Assembly (NCBI RefSeq): GCF_023091745.1
Contig: NC_068915.1
Coordinates: 33,658,001 to 33,722,000, forward strand
Length of the DNA: 64,000 nucleotides
Source: Budorcas taxicolor
Taxonomy: Eukaryota; Chordata; Mammalia; Artiodactyla; Bovidae
Direction: 5' to 3'
The notes beneath the pieces are model-generated. The model saw only the letters and a program-made list of their open reading frames with translations. It made no database searches and was not told where the DNA came from. The position numbers and the translations under genes are program-made. Below, piece after piece: positions 1 to 11,027 of the stretch. Each line of letters begins with the position of its first letter. Positions within the stretch are counted from its first letter, which is position 1.

Positions 1-113
1 TCGCTCAGTCGTGTCTGACCCTCAGTGACCCCAGGGACTGCAGCCTACCAGACTCCTCCATCCATGGGATTTTCCAGGCAAGAGTACTGGAGTGGGGTGC
101 CATTGCCTTCTCT
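1..113 (-). mobile_element. Bov-A type SINE, cut by window edge
   Basis: The reverse complement carries the ruminant Bov-A body: the 'ccactccagtactcttgcc' block, the 'ggaggagtctggtaggctgc' block and the final 'cgactgagcga' tail. The tail lies outside or at the window edge, so the insertion site cannot be checked. It ends near the 'gccttctc' box with no tRNA-like head, so it is a Bov-A unit or one half of a BOV-A2. Confidence 0.9.
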
Positions 114-1789
114 ATTGGCTGCTATGGATACCAAATGGATACATATTCATGCACTGTTTCAAATGCTTGAGTAGCCATTCTGATTCATCAGTCCTTCAGC
201 CATTTTCGAGAAGTCTGTGTGCATGTGTATGAGAGAGAGAGAATTTAGAATAATTTTTAATAATTTTGTATTTTTTTCTGTTGTTTAAAACATGTAAAAT
301 AGTTTCATTAAGTCAAAACATTCTGACATATATTTTGAATTCTGCCCAGTTGTGAAAAATGAAGATAAAGAATATAGTCCAGAGTAAGAGATTCCACACA
401 GGTATTGAAATGAAATAATAGTATCATATTCTCTCAATGGCCTCTGAGATACTGTATTTTATGATTGTATATCAGAAATAAAGAAGCATAATGGCAAAGC
501 ATGGGGAAATACAAGTCAACTAGCTGATGAAATAAGTGGCTGATTTGTCTCTTCCCCGTAAGCACAACTAAAATCTAGAAATAAATTGTACCCCTTTATG
601 CCTAGTGTGAATACATGTGTAAACCAGTCTATCACCAAGACAGGTTCAGAACAAATTAATGTCATAATAAAAGTAGGCACCACAGAACTTATTTTTCTAA
701 ATTTATTTTTCAGAGGAATTATGCATATTTTTGTAATCATCATGCTTCAGTATATCAGTCTTTTCTTGAAATACTATCAAGCGGCAAAAATAACATTAAG
801 TAAAATCATTATTCTTATTGGAAAATTAACAGCTTCAAAAGAAAACTAGGGTATTCAGTATTACTAAAAATTTTAATTTTTAGAGTAATTTTTATTATCT
901 GTCTCATCAAAATATTAGTTTTGATGCCTAGAAAATATTACTATAAATGTTAATAATCTCAAACCCAAATTATTAGGATACTAAAACTTGTCCTTTTCCC
1001 CTTAAAAATAGGATCTAGTTAATATTCCAATTCTCTTGAATTCATGAAAATAAGACTTTGGAAGACACAATTCATGGTAGGATTATATCTTATTCACACA
1101 GTATTTAGGTATATATGGTTAACTATAGAATAAAATTAATTTAAAAATGTAGAGCAAATAAATTAGTATTTCCCATTTAATTTCAATTCCTTCTGAATAT
1201 TGAAGAAATTTAAAATGAGTTATAATTTTATCCCTAGATAGAAAATTTAGACTAATTTTGTAATTATCTTCTTAAAAAATGTAAATTGGGAAATACAAGC
1301 CTGTTAAATTCAGTGTTATTTGTACCAGTATCCTCAGAAAATAAGGGAAATAAATAGTTAGGAAATCTGATAACTAGGTTATTTTTCACTTAGTATATGT
1401 TTTCCTTATGCTGAACACTTTATTGGCTCTCTACTTTAAAAATACAACATGAAATTACTTCTTACTATTTTTCCCAATTGCCATCAAGAAAAGAAAATTA
1501 AGATGTCAGATTTTCGAGAAGTAAACTTGAAATATAGTAAGTACTTTCCTCTCAGGATTCTATACTTATTGATCTAAACATCAATAATTGTTCTTAAAAG
1601 CTTTGGAAGGGTTAGTGTTCTGGTTTACTAAAATAGATCATTGCTCAGATTTTCTTTGCTAGCAAGAACATTAGAATTTTAGGAGTATAGGAAATTGAGG
1701 CATCACATATATGCTTGAATCACTCTGCCGCCTTGGGAGGAAGCCTAACTCTGGATATAAGCATAGTATAAATGGAAAGATCAAGCGAT
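114..1789. other. AT-rich unique sequence, nothing recognised
   Basis: No repeat family, splice-flanked frame or CpG cluster stands out. Two overlapping short open frames on opposite strands (516-743 and 586-849) are the size expected by chance here and lack codon or splice support. Confidence 0.6.
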
Positions 1790-1803
1790 ATGAAATCCAG
1801 TTT

Positions 1804-2411
1804 CAGTTCGATTCATTTCAGTTGCTCAGTCATGTCCGACTCTTTGTGACCCCATGAATTGCAGCACGATAGGCCTCCTTGTCCATCACCAACTCCCGGA
1901 GTTCACAAATCCATGTCCATTGAGTTACTGATGCCATCCAACCATCTCATCCTCTGTCGTCCCCTTCTCCTCCTGCCCCCAATCTTTCCCAGCATCAGGG
2001 TCTTTCCAAATGAGTCAACTCTTCTCATGAGGTGGCCGAAGTATTGGAGTTTTAACTTCAGCATCAGTCCTTCCAATGAATATTCAGGACTGATTTCCTT
2101 CAGGATGGACTGGTTGGATCTCCTTGCAGACCAAGGGACTCTCAAGAGTCTTCTCCAACACCACAGTTCAAAAACATCAAATTCTTTGGTGTTCAGCTTT
2201 CTTCACAGTCCAATTCTCACATCCATACATGACCACTGGAAAAACCATAGCCTTGAGTAGATGGACCTTTGTTGACAAAGTAATGTCTCTGCTTTTGAAT
2301 ATGCTGTCTAGGTTGGTCATAACTTTCCTTCCAAAGAGTAAGCGTCTTTTAATTTCATGGCTGCAATGACCATCCGCAGTGATTTTGGAGCCCAGAAAAA
2401 TAAAGTCAGCC
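1804..2411 (-). mobile_element. BovB LINE, 5'-truncated 3' end
   Basis: The minus strand carries the C-terminal end of the BovB reverse-transcriptase frame (frames 2177-2413 and 1903-2145, with 'FIFLGSKITADG', 'VMYGCENWTVKKAE' and 'LKLQYFGHLMRR' blocks) and the BovB 3' tail ending in a CTGAA-type repeat. The element is bracketed by a perfect 14-bp direct repeat, ATGAAATCCAGTTT, at 1790-1803 and 2412-2425. This shows a single retrotransposition event truncated to about 0.6 kb. Frameshifts break the coding frame. BovB is an RTE-clade LINE that is abundant in ruminants and is thought to have arrived by horizontal transfer (established knowledge). Confidence 0.95.
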
Positions 2412-2425
2412 ATGAAATCCAGTTT

Positions 2426-2522
2426 AGTTAACCATATATGTTATGTGGCAAAATACCTAACCTTTCTGATGTCATCTATGAAAAGAGTAAAACAATAGTA
2501 AACTTACTAGGATGAAAATGAA
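2426..2522. other. Short unique spacer
   Basis: Spacer between the BovB right-hand TSD and the start of the LTR; nothing recognised. Confidence 0.5.
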
Positions 2523-2722
2523 TGCTATGCACTGGATTTTGTGTTTTTCCAAAGTTTATACCTGAAGTCCTAACCTCAGTGTAATAGGGCATGGAGGTCA
2601 GGACTTTGGAAAGTAATTAGATTTAGATAAGGCCATGAAGGTGGCACTCCATGGCAGGATTAGTGATTGTTTAAAGCCTTAGCTTGTTTACTTTATGCCA
2701 TGTGAGAAAACAGTGAGAACAT
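2523..2722 (+). mobile_element. MaLR-type LTR (MST/MLT1-like), left part
   Basis: It starts TGCTATG and then follows the classic MaLR LTR order: 'cctgaagtcctaacctc', a 'gtaattagatttagataagg' block, 'ccatgaaggtgg' and 'gcaggattagtg'. The LTR stops at a 7-bp target site, AGAACAT (2716-2722), where a BovB has inserted, and resumes at 6105. The two parts together make one solo LTR of roughly 330 bp. No internal retroviral genes are seen. Confidence 0.8.
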
Positions 2723-3406
2723 TGTTGTTATTCAGTCGCTAAGTCATGTCTGACTCTTTGCAACCCCATGGGTTACAACACGCTAGGCTCTTTTGTCCGC
2801 CACTATCTCGCAGAGTTTGATCAACCTTATGTGCATAGAGTTGATGGTGCTATCTAACCATCTCATCCCCTGCTGCCTCCTTTTCCTTTGCCTTCAATCT
2901 TTCCCAGTATCAGGGTTTTTTCCAATGAGTTGGATCATCCCATTACATGACCAAAGTATTGGAGCTTCAGCAACAGTCCTTCTAATGAATATTCAGGGTT
3001 GGTTTCCTTTAGGGTTGACTGGTTTGATAATTCTCTCTGTCCAAGGGACTCTCAGGAGTCTTCTTCAGAACCACAGTTTGAAAGCATCAATTCTCCTGCA
3101 CTCAGCCTTCTTTTTGGTCCTACTCTCACAGCTGTACATGACTACTGGAAAAACCATAGCTTTGACTATATGGACCTTTGTCAGCAAAGTGATGTCTCTG
3201 CTTTTTAATATGCTGTTTAGGTTTGTCATAGCTTTCCCTTCAAAGAGTGAGTGTCTTTAAATATCATGGGTGCAGTCACTATCTGCAGTGAATTTGGAGC
3301 CCAAGAAAATTGTCTATCAGTGCTTCTACTTTTTCCTTTTCTATTCACCATAAAATGATGGGACCATGATCTAAGTTTTGTAAATGTTGAGTTTCAAACC
3401 ATCTTT

Positions 3407-3883
3407 TTAACTCTCCTCTTTCACCCTCATCAAGAGGCTCTTTAGGCACTCTTCACTTTCTGCCATTAGAATGGTACCATCTGCATATCTAAGGTTGTTG
3501 ATATTTCTCCCAGAAATCTTGATACCAGCTTGTGATTCATCCAGCCCAGCATTTTGCATGATGTATTCTGCATAGAAGCTAAATAAGCAGGGTGACAATA
3601 TACAGCCTTTTAGGAGTCCTTTCTCAACTTTGAACCAGTCCATTGTTACATGAGCAGTTCAAACTGTTGCATCTTAACAGGTTTCTCAGGAGACAGGTAA
3701 CGTGTTCTGTATTCCCATCTTTTTAAGAATTTTCCTCAGTTTGTTGTGATCCACACAGTCAAAGGTTTTATCATAGCCAATGAAGTAGATGTTTTTCTGA
3801 AATCCCCTTGCTTTCTCCATGACCAACAATGTTGACAATTTGATCTTTGATTCTTCTGCCTTTTCTAAACCCACCGTGTACAT
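3407..3883 (-). pseudogene. BovB reverse transcriptase remnant (catalytic site mutated)
   Basis: Two open pieces in different frames, 3883-3686 and 3643-3407, match the palm region of RTE reverse transcriptase: 'FDCVDHNKLRKILKKMG' in the first, and 'GCILSPCLFSFYAEYIMQNA' followed by 'NNLRYADGTILMAES' in the second. The catalytic motif normally reads YADD; here the second aspartate is glycine, so the enzyme would be inactive even without the frameshifts. The pieces belong to the nested BovB 2723-6104. Confidence 0.88.
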
Positions 3884-4722
3884 CTGGAAGTTCTCAGTTC
3901 ATGTACTGCTGAAGCTGCAGCCTAACTTGAAGGATTTTGAGCATAATCTTGCTAGCATGTGAAATGAGCACAACTGCACAGTAGTTTAAACATCATTTGG
4001 CATTGCCCTTCCTTGTGATTGGAATGAAAACTGACTTTTTCCAGTCCTGTGGCCACTGCTGAATTTTCCAAATTTGATGACATATTCAGTGCAGTGGTTA
4101 AAAAGTGCCATCCTTTAGGATTTGAAATAGCTCAGCTGGAATTCCATCACTTCCATTAGCTTTGCTTGTAGTAATGCTTCCTAAGGCCCACTTGACGTCA
4201 TCCTCCAGGATGTCTGGCTCTAGATGAGTGACCATACCACCGTGGTTATCTGGGTTCTAAAGACCTTTCTTGTGTAGTCCTTCTGTGTATTCTTGCCACC
4301 TCTTCTTAATCTCTTCAGCCTGTTAGGTCCTTGCCATTTCTGTCCTATATCATCCTCATCCTTGCATGAAATGTTTTCTTGATGTCTCCATTTTTCTTAA
4401 AGAGAGGTCTAGTCTTTCTCATTCTATCGTTTTCCTCTATTTTTTACATTGTTCATTTAAGAACTCCTTATGTCTCCTTGCTATTCTCTAGAACCCTGTA
4501 TTCAGTTGGGTTTATTGTTCCTTTTCTCCCTTGCCTTTCACTTCTTCTTTCCTTAGCTATTTGTAAATCTTCCTTAGAGAACCACTTTGCCTTCGTTCAT
4601 TTCTTTTGCTTGGGAATGGTTTTGGTCACTGCCTCCTGTACAGTGTTATGAATCTTCATCCAGTTTTCTTCAGGCACTCTATCAGGTCTAATTTCTTGAA
4701 TATATCCATTATCTCTAGTGTA

Positions 4723-5038
4723 TAAGGGCTTCCTTGTTAGCTCAGCTGGTAAAGAATCTGCCTGCAATGCAAGAGAGCCCACTTTGATTCTTGGGTCAGG
4801 AAGAGCCACTGGAAATGGGATAGGCTATCCACTCCAATATTCTTGGATTTCCCTGGTGGTTCAGCTGGTAAAGAATCTGCCTGCAATGCAGAAGACCTGG
4901 GTTTGATTCCTGGGTGGGAAAGATCCCTTGGAGAAGGGAAAGGCTAACCACTCCAGTATTCTGGCCTGGAGAATTACATGGACTGTGTAGTCCATGGGGT
5001 CAACAAAGAGTTGAACACGACTGAGTGACTTTCACTTT
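4723..5038 (+). mobile_element. Dimeric Bov-tA SINE inside BovB
   Basis: Two tRNA-headed units lie in tandem. Unit 1 (about 4726-4845) stops at 'ccaatattcttgg', where unit 2 begins with 'tttccctggtggttcagc' and runs to the Bov-A tail 'cgactgagtgactttc'. The insertion is bracketed by TCTAGTGTA at 4714-4722 and 5039-5047, so the dimer entered as one unit. Both heads retain an A-box-like 'agctcagctggtaaagaa' and a B-box-like 'tttgattc' stretch. Confidence 0.9.
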
Positions 5039-6104
5039 TCTAGTGTAAGGGATTTGAATTAGGTCTTACCTGAATGGCCTTGTTTTCCCTGTATTTCTTC
5101 CATTTAAGCCTGCATTTTGCAACAAGGAGCTCATGATCTGAGTTACAGTCAGCTCCAAGTCTTATTTTTTGCTGACTGTACAGAAATTCTCCATCTTCAG
5201 CTGCAAAGAATATAATCAACTGATTTCAGTATTGAGCGTCTTGATTGTTCATGTGTAAAGTCATCTCTTAGTTTTTTGGACAAGGGTGTCTGCTATGATC
5301 AGCATGTTCTTTTGACACAACTGTTAGCCTTTGCCTTGCTTCATTTTATACTCCAAGGACAATCTTGCCTGTAACTCCAGGTACCTCTTCACTTCCTACC
5401 TTTGCATTCCAATTTCTTATGATGAAAAAGGACATCTGTTTTTGGTGTCAATTCTATAATGTGTTACAGGTCTTCATAGACCTGGTCAACTTCAGTTTCT
5501 TTGGTATCAATGAATGGAGTATAGAGTTGGATTACTGTAATGTTGAATGGTTTGCCTTGGAAATGAACTAAGATCATTCTGTTGCTTTTGAGGTTGCACC
5601 CAAGGACTGCATTTCAATCTCTTTTCTAACCATGAGGGCTACTCCAATTTTTTAAGGGATTCTTGCCCACATTAGTAGATATAATGGTCATCTGAATTAA
5701 ACTGGCCCATTCCCATCCATTTTAGTTCACTGATTCCTAAGATGTTGATTCTCAATCTTGCCATCTCTTGCTTGACCAGATCCAATTTGCTTTGATTCAT
5801 GGACTTAATATTCTAGGTTCCTATGCAATACTGTTATTTACAGAAGACTTTACTTTCACCACCAGACACATTCACAACTGAGCATTGTTTCTGCTTTGGC
5901 CCAGCTGCTTCATTCTTTCTAAAGCTAGTATTAATAGTAATTGTCCTCTGCTCTTCCCCAGAAGCATATTGGAGACCTTCAGACCTGGGGTGGAGACCCT
6001 CTTCTTCTGATGTAATATATATATATATATTTTGTCTTTTCATACTATTCATGGGATTCTCCTGGTGAATACTGGAGTGGATTGCCATTTCCTCCTCCAG
6101 GAGA

Positions 6105-6239
6105 AGAACATAGATCTCTGTAAACCAAGAATTGAACCAGCTGGCAACTTTGTCTTAGTTTCTAAAGCTGTGGGAAATAAATGTCTATTGTTAAGCCACC
6201 CGGTCTATGGCATTTTGTAACAATGACCTGAGCTTACCA
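6105..6239 (+). mobile_element. MaLR-type LTR, right part
   Basis: It resumes after the BovB with the second AGAACAT copy and follows the end of a MaLR LTR: 'tgtgggaaataaatgtctat', 'gttaagccacccggtctatg' and 'cattttgtaa'. The AATAAA in the first block is the usual LTR polyadenylation signal position. It completes the LTR begun at 2523. Confidence 0.8.
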
Positions 6240-6709
6240 AAGGAATGAGGTAATCTTTGTAAAGGCTGCTAAGATGTGGAAACCTCTTTGTCCCTAATTT
6301 TGTTTTCAGGAGGAAAAAGCATGTTTGTTAGATTAAACTAGTGAAGTCAATGGGGCTATACTACACATTCTCTAGAAGGAATCATGAGATCTCACATTCT
6401 AGATTACTTACTTAGGTGGAAGAAACCCACTCTGTATTCAGAATTTTCATTGTTTTAATTTCTATGGGAATTTTTCAGGTCTGAAATGAAGTGAACTGCC
6501 TTCATTCTTTTTTTCATGGACAAACACCTGGAAAATGGTGTCTTTGACAAATACTTCTGGGCTAAACTACTTGGTCCTGAGCAAGTGGATTCTGAGCAAG
6601 ATCAAATTTATTGTAAAAAAAAAAATAATGGGTAGATATGCTTGTGGTTTAACTATTGGTAAAAGAACTTGACACAAATTGAGATATAAAAGATAAAAAT
6701 TTGGCACTG
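6240..6709. other. Unique sequence, nothing recognised
   Basis: AT-rich, with a short A run near 6616-6627. No repeat or gene signal. Confidence 0.5.
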
Positions 6710-6724
6710 CTAATGTATAATGTT

Positions 6725-6936
6725 AGGATATTTCCCTGGTGACTTACATGGTAAAGAATTTGCCTCCAATACAGGAGACCCGGGTTCAATCCCTGGGTCT
6801 GGAAGATTCCCTGGAGAAGGGTATGGCAACCCACTCCATTATTCTTGCCTGAGAAATCCCATGGACAGAGGAGCCTGATGAGCTGCAGTTCATGCAGTCA
6901 TAAAAAGTCGGATACAACTGAGTGACTAGTGCTTAA
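6725..6936 (+). mobile_element. Bov-tA SINE with 15-bp TSD
   Basis: A tRNA-Glu-like head (A-box-like segment at about 6737-6750, B-box-like 'gggttcaatccc' at 6782-6793) is joined to the Bov-A body and the 'acaactgagtgacta' tail. Perfect 15-bp direct repeats CTAATGTATAATGTT lie at 6710-6724 and 6937-6951, which fixes both ends. Confidence 0.96.
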
Positions 6937-6951
6937 CTAATGTATAATGTT

Positions 6952-8046
6952 TGAGAAGTGGGATTCTTGGTTTAGTTGATTGGTAGCTGGCTGTTTTCTT
7001 TTATACTATGGTGCAATTCAGCTTTTTATAAGAACCCAGATTGTTCATGTTTTCTATAACCCCTGCTATGTGTGTAGACATAGCCTAGTGTTGGCATTGA
7101 TAAAATTAGCACATGGAAAAAGAACAAGGGAAAAAAATTCCAGTTCTAGGAGGAGTAAATTATCAAAGAAATTTTATCTCTGATTGAATTAATTCTTGGG
7201 GTAAAAAAAAAAATACTATTAATAAAAACCTGATAATAAGGCCTAAATAGAATCAAGTCACAGAATGCAATCAAAATACTAGGATAAATGAATTAATGCT
7301 AAACAGATATATCACCAAGGAAAAGTCTCAGGTCATGAGGAGTGTGATTTAGGGATGAGAAGGGCAATCATACACTGCACTTCAACAGTCATCTTCCTTT
7401 CTTTTTCCTCATTGACCTGCATGGTGATTGAGTGGAGTTGTAAGTGCTATTTTGGAGCACTTTCTGCTTCTATAGATATTTGGAATTTAAAGTTTTGAAA
7501 GTAGAAATGTGGAACAAAATAAAGTTTACAAGACTACACCCAGTATTCCAGGTTACCCACAACATTGGGTTATTACTTCTTAAAAATGAGAAAGGTGATA
7601 ATGGATGTGGATAATTGTGGAGAAATTGTACTCACCAGACTGCTCCTGCTATTCTATCAGTAACTAAGGGGCTAAGAAAGGTCGTGGGAGGACTAGTGGA
7701 CTAAAATCACTTATCTTGGGGATGTGGTCCTTAAATACATGATAATAAAAAGAAAATCTTACCTCTTTTTAGGGGAAGTAGTATCCCTATGAAACACACA
7801 TGAGATCAGTGAAACAAAATGTGAAGTTTTCTTTGAATTCAATTAGTTACTTTGAATTCAGTAACACTCAGAAAATTAATGACAACAGGCTAGGATGAAA
7901 TCTTGGAAAATATAAGGTGTGAAACACAGGTCATCAACCCACATTAATTAGGAAAATCTTTGTAAACATTTTAAGTAAATATGAGCACATCTATAAATGT
8001 TTATTGCTGACTAGTGGCTGGCTCTTTTATTTATATCTCAACCAGT
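6952..8046. other. AT-rich unique sequence
   Basis: No repeat family, exon or CpG cluster recognised. An A-rich tract lies at 7204-7213. Short open frames such as 6980-7183 look like chance. Confidence 0.5.
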
Positions 8047-8064
8047 GGGGGGGGGGGGGGGGGG
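8047..8064 (+). repeat. Poly-G run (18 G)
   Basis: Eighteen consecutive G bases in otherwise AT-rich sequence. It is not attached to a recognised retroposon. A run of this length can form a G-quadruplex and is also a common place for sequencing length errors. Confidence 0.98.
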
Positions 8065-9689
8065 AACAACTTAAATGATGTGTGGCCCTAAGTCCTCACC
8101 CTGAGCATATTGATATTGATAGATTCCCACCTTTAGCACCGCAGCTAGTTTCATGGTGTCACCTGCACAAAGACTGTGGCGCTTCAAATAAGAAAATACA
8201 GTTTGAGAGAGAATAATTTCGCTGTGACTGTGTTAGCATATAAAATTATTTGAACAGAATCACTGAGTTCATAGAAATATAGTTGCATGGTCCAATAATT
8301 TAAAAAACGAAGACAGTTTATTTCAGGTGGAAACAGCTTTTTCTCAAAGAATATCTCTTAAGTGTCCTTTAAAACACATTCTAAATTCAGAGGAGAAAAT
8401 CTGCAGCAGAAATTTTACAGTTACTTAGGCTTAGCTACACATACACATGCACAGAAGAAACAGGAAGGGAAAGAAAAGACAACTGCTTCCGTCAGAAAAA
8501 CAAGCACTTTTTCCCCCTGGTGTCATGTCTTTGGATATGTACTGCCTTGGAGAAATGTATAAATCATTTTTATACATGGAACTGTCTTAGAAAACTAGAG
8601 ATTTTAGTACAAAGAAATCAATTTGTTGAAAGAATGCCCATGTGAGTACTCTATATACACAAGAGAAACTTACAAAGATCCCCTGTTTTACAGTTACTGA
8701 TGTACATTAGCATAGTGGGCTTACAACTTCTCCAGGCCTGAGTTACACTTAGTATTACAAATAATATTATAACAATGCTGAAAATACTGATACAAAACAG
8801 CTTTAAGATGATTATTTCCAAAAAATATCCTTCCTTTTAAAATTGAACTGTTTAATCCAAGTTTTCTTTTTGAATGTTTCAGCTTTAAAAAAGGTTTTTT
8901 CAAGAAAATACTAGCATTTAAAACATCTCTTAAAATGTCTATTAAATGACAGATTTTCTTAAATAGATTATTATTTTTACAAAGTATAATTCAAAAGTCT
9001 ATCTTCCAGGAAAGCAAAACTATAAACTCCAAAAGTCCAAATCAAAAACATTATTTGTGATACATAGTTCTTCCATATCCTGGGAAAAAATCCTTGATTA
9101 TTTTACTGTGCTAATTTATTTACAGACTTCAAATACTCTAGTAACACACACCAACGTTCAGGACAAATGAAGCTGAATTCCACAATTAATAATCATAATT
9201 TTTCTATCATTTCATAAATACTGTTCAGCCCAAAATGCCTATCTGAATGAATTATTATAACGTGTAAAGTATAGTGGGAATTTTAGATTGCAGTGTCATT
9301 AAGCCAAGCAAATTGCAGTGTGCATTATTCTCTTTTGGCAGAATTACAAATACACAAAGAAAGAAAACATTTGGCAAACATTTGTCTTGGATGCACATGT
9401 GTTCTCCTTTGGAAAACCAAAATTATAAGTACAGTGTATCCACTAAACTCTTTACTCTTATCAATTCTAATCAAAGTTTGAAAAGTGTTCAGAATTTAAT
9501 AGTTAAAGCTAGCAAGGGGATATCTAATGCCTTTTCCCCAGAGCTCAAATACACTTCTGCTTTAGGAGATGCATTTCAGCATAGCTTTAATTTTAGCAGA
9601 TTAGTCAGATGCCATGCTAAAATGGCTAGCCCAGTCCCTTTATTCATTTCATGAATTCTGTCTGTTAGAGTGCAAGGGACTCAGATCAT
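8065..9689. other. AT-rich unique sequence
   Basis: No repeat or RNA gene recognised. The longest open frame, 9274-9654 (126 codons, plus), has no convincing splice site, Kozak context or domain and is treated as chance. Confidence 0.5.
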
Positions 9690-10010
9690 GCAGTAGGCAT
9701 GACAATTTCAATTTACATAAACTATGCCTACTATGGACTCACTAATTAGCTTTTATCTTTGTGCAAGAAAACTGCTGCCCTGATTCCTACTGGTCATTTA
9801 ATAATTATTAATTTATTTATATAGCTTCATATAGCTCTATTAATTAAACATAAAGAAATTATTTATCTCATGTGCATTTGCATATAAAACATTACACCTT
9901 GTTTGTTAAAGAGACATATTTGCCATCAAATGAGTTCAGTATTCCTGTCAGAGATTTATTTCTAAGATCAAATCACCAAAGTTTCCACATATTTTACTTT
10001 TTCCTGTAAA
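9690..10010. promoter_or_regulatory. Candidate conserved non-coding element
   Basis: This AT-rich stretch is dense in homeodomain-like cores (ACTAATTAG at about 9740-9748, TAATAATTATTAATTTA around 9799-9815, ATTAATTAA near 9839-9847) and an octamer-like ATTTGCAT at 9876-9883. It has no recognisable transposon. The look is that of a developmental enhancer or conserved non-coding element; this is inference from motif density only. Confidence 0.3.
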
Positions 10011-10815
10011 TCTAGATGACTGAATATACAAAATAGTGTAAACTGGGCTACCAAGAAACTGACTTTCTGTTCCTCAATTCATCATGTGGTCATTGATATG
10101 GGTTAATGTATATAAAGCAAAACTGGACACAGATAAAAACATTAAGTGAAAAATACACTAATACAAGGAAGGTGAAGTAAAATAATTTTCTTAGAGTGTT
10201 CCTTTCCTCACATTGTAAAAAAAACTAAGGTGATAGAACCAAGACAGTGACTTAAAGAGTGTAGCATGTCATGCTTTCTGCATCATTTGACAAAATTTAG
10301 CCAACATTCCCACCTCAGTGTCTTATGTCATAGTACTTCAACATCAATAGCAAAAACTAAAGGCAAATTTTTTCAAAGATCAGAGCTGTCATCCTCTATT
10401 TGGCTAGCAATTACTCAGTCTGAAATCCTTTGTGAACTAGTGTGAACTAAACATTTAGAGGATAAAAGAAATACTATTTTCCCCCATAATCATATGGCAA
10501 GATAAGCTTGACTGTATGTAATAGAGAGACAAATGCATCTCTGGGTTACATGCAAGCAAGCTTCATTCTTAAATAAATACACTACCAAATATAAGACTTT
10601 AAGATCCCTCTTTTTCTCTTTCTATTAACTATGTAATTTAAAATTTCTTACAATTCCTTTATCTATTTCTTCCTCACATCTATTTTCACAGTAACACCAT
10701 TAAGTGAACAGAGTGCTATTTGATATTACCTTCTGAAACTTCAATGCATATCAGTGACTGATGAAGATAAAAGATAAATTTCATGGCCTGTATAAAACAG
10801 CGAGATGGTTTCATT
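10011..10815. other. AT-rich unique sequence
   Basis: No repeat or gene recognised. If the minus-strand exon at 11028-11513 is terminal, part of this stretch lies beyond its 3' end. Confidence 0.45.
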
Positions 10816-10821
10816 TATTTT
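10816..10821 (-). promoter_or_regulatory. Possible poly(A) signal AATAAA
   Basis: AATAAA on the minus strand, about 210 bases downstream of the TAA at 11028-11030. It is a plausible 3' end signal for the candidate terminal exon, but the hexamer is frequent by chance in DNA this AT-rich. Confidence 0.3.
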
Positions 10822-11027
10822 ACATATAGATAATAAAGTCTCCAAAGCTATTAAACCTAATTCAATTCACATGCTTGAACCCTCATTCTAAAAAAAAAAA
10901 AGTACAATTCTTTGTTTATAATTAAAACTAAAAAGTAATAACAAATACATGAAAATATGAACATGAGCTATGCACGAGAAACACTAACCATCTTATCCTA
11001 CCCAGAGACAGGAATAGGGGGATTTCA

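Larger units (their letters stand above)
2723..6104 (-). mobile_element. BovB LINE, nearly full length, nested in LTR
   Basis: Reading leftward the order is: a short 5' segment (to 6104), endonuclease region (about 5970-5050), linker (about 5048-4600), reverse transcriptase (about 4250-3300) and 3' tail to 2723. Seven-bp direct repeats AGAACAT at 2716-2722 and 6105-6111 flank it. A dimeric SINE at 4723-5038 interrupts the linker. Without that SINE the element is about 3.06 kb, close to the roughly 3.2 kb of BovB; it lacks about 230 bp of the 5' end present in the copy at 51634-54919. Many frameshifts and stops make it dead. Confidence 0.93.

Noticed and set aside
516..849. Two overlapping open frames on opposite strands (75 and 87 codons)
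   Set aside because: Mutually overlapping, AT-rich, no splice or Kozak support and no recognisable domain; expected by chance.
4723..5038. tRNA genes at the SINE heads
   Set aside because: The A- and B-box-like parts come from the tRNA-derived SINE head; no complete cloverleaf with acceptor stem is present.
9274..9654. 126-codon plus-strand open frame
   Set aside because: No acceptor or donor at its edges, no known family, neighbouring frame also open; composition like the surrounding non-coding DNA.
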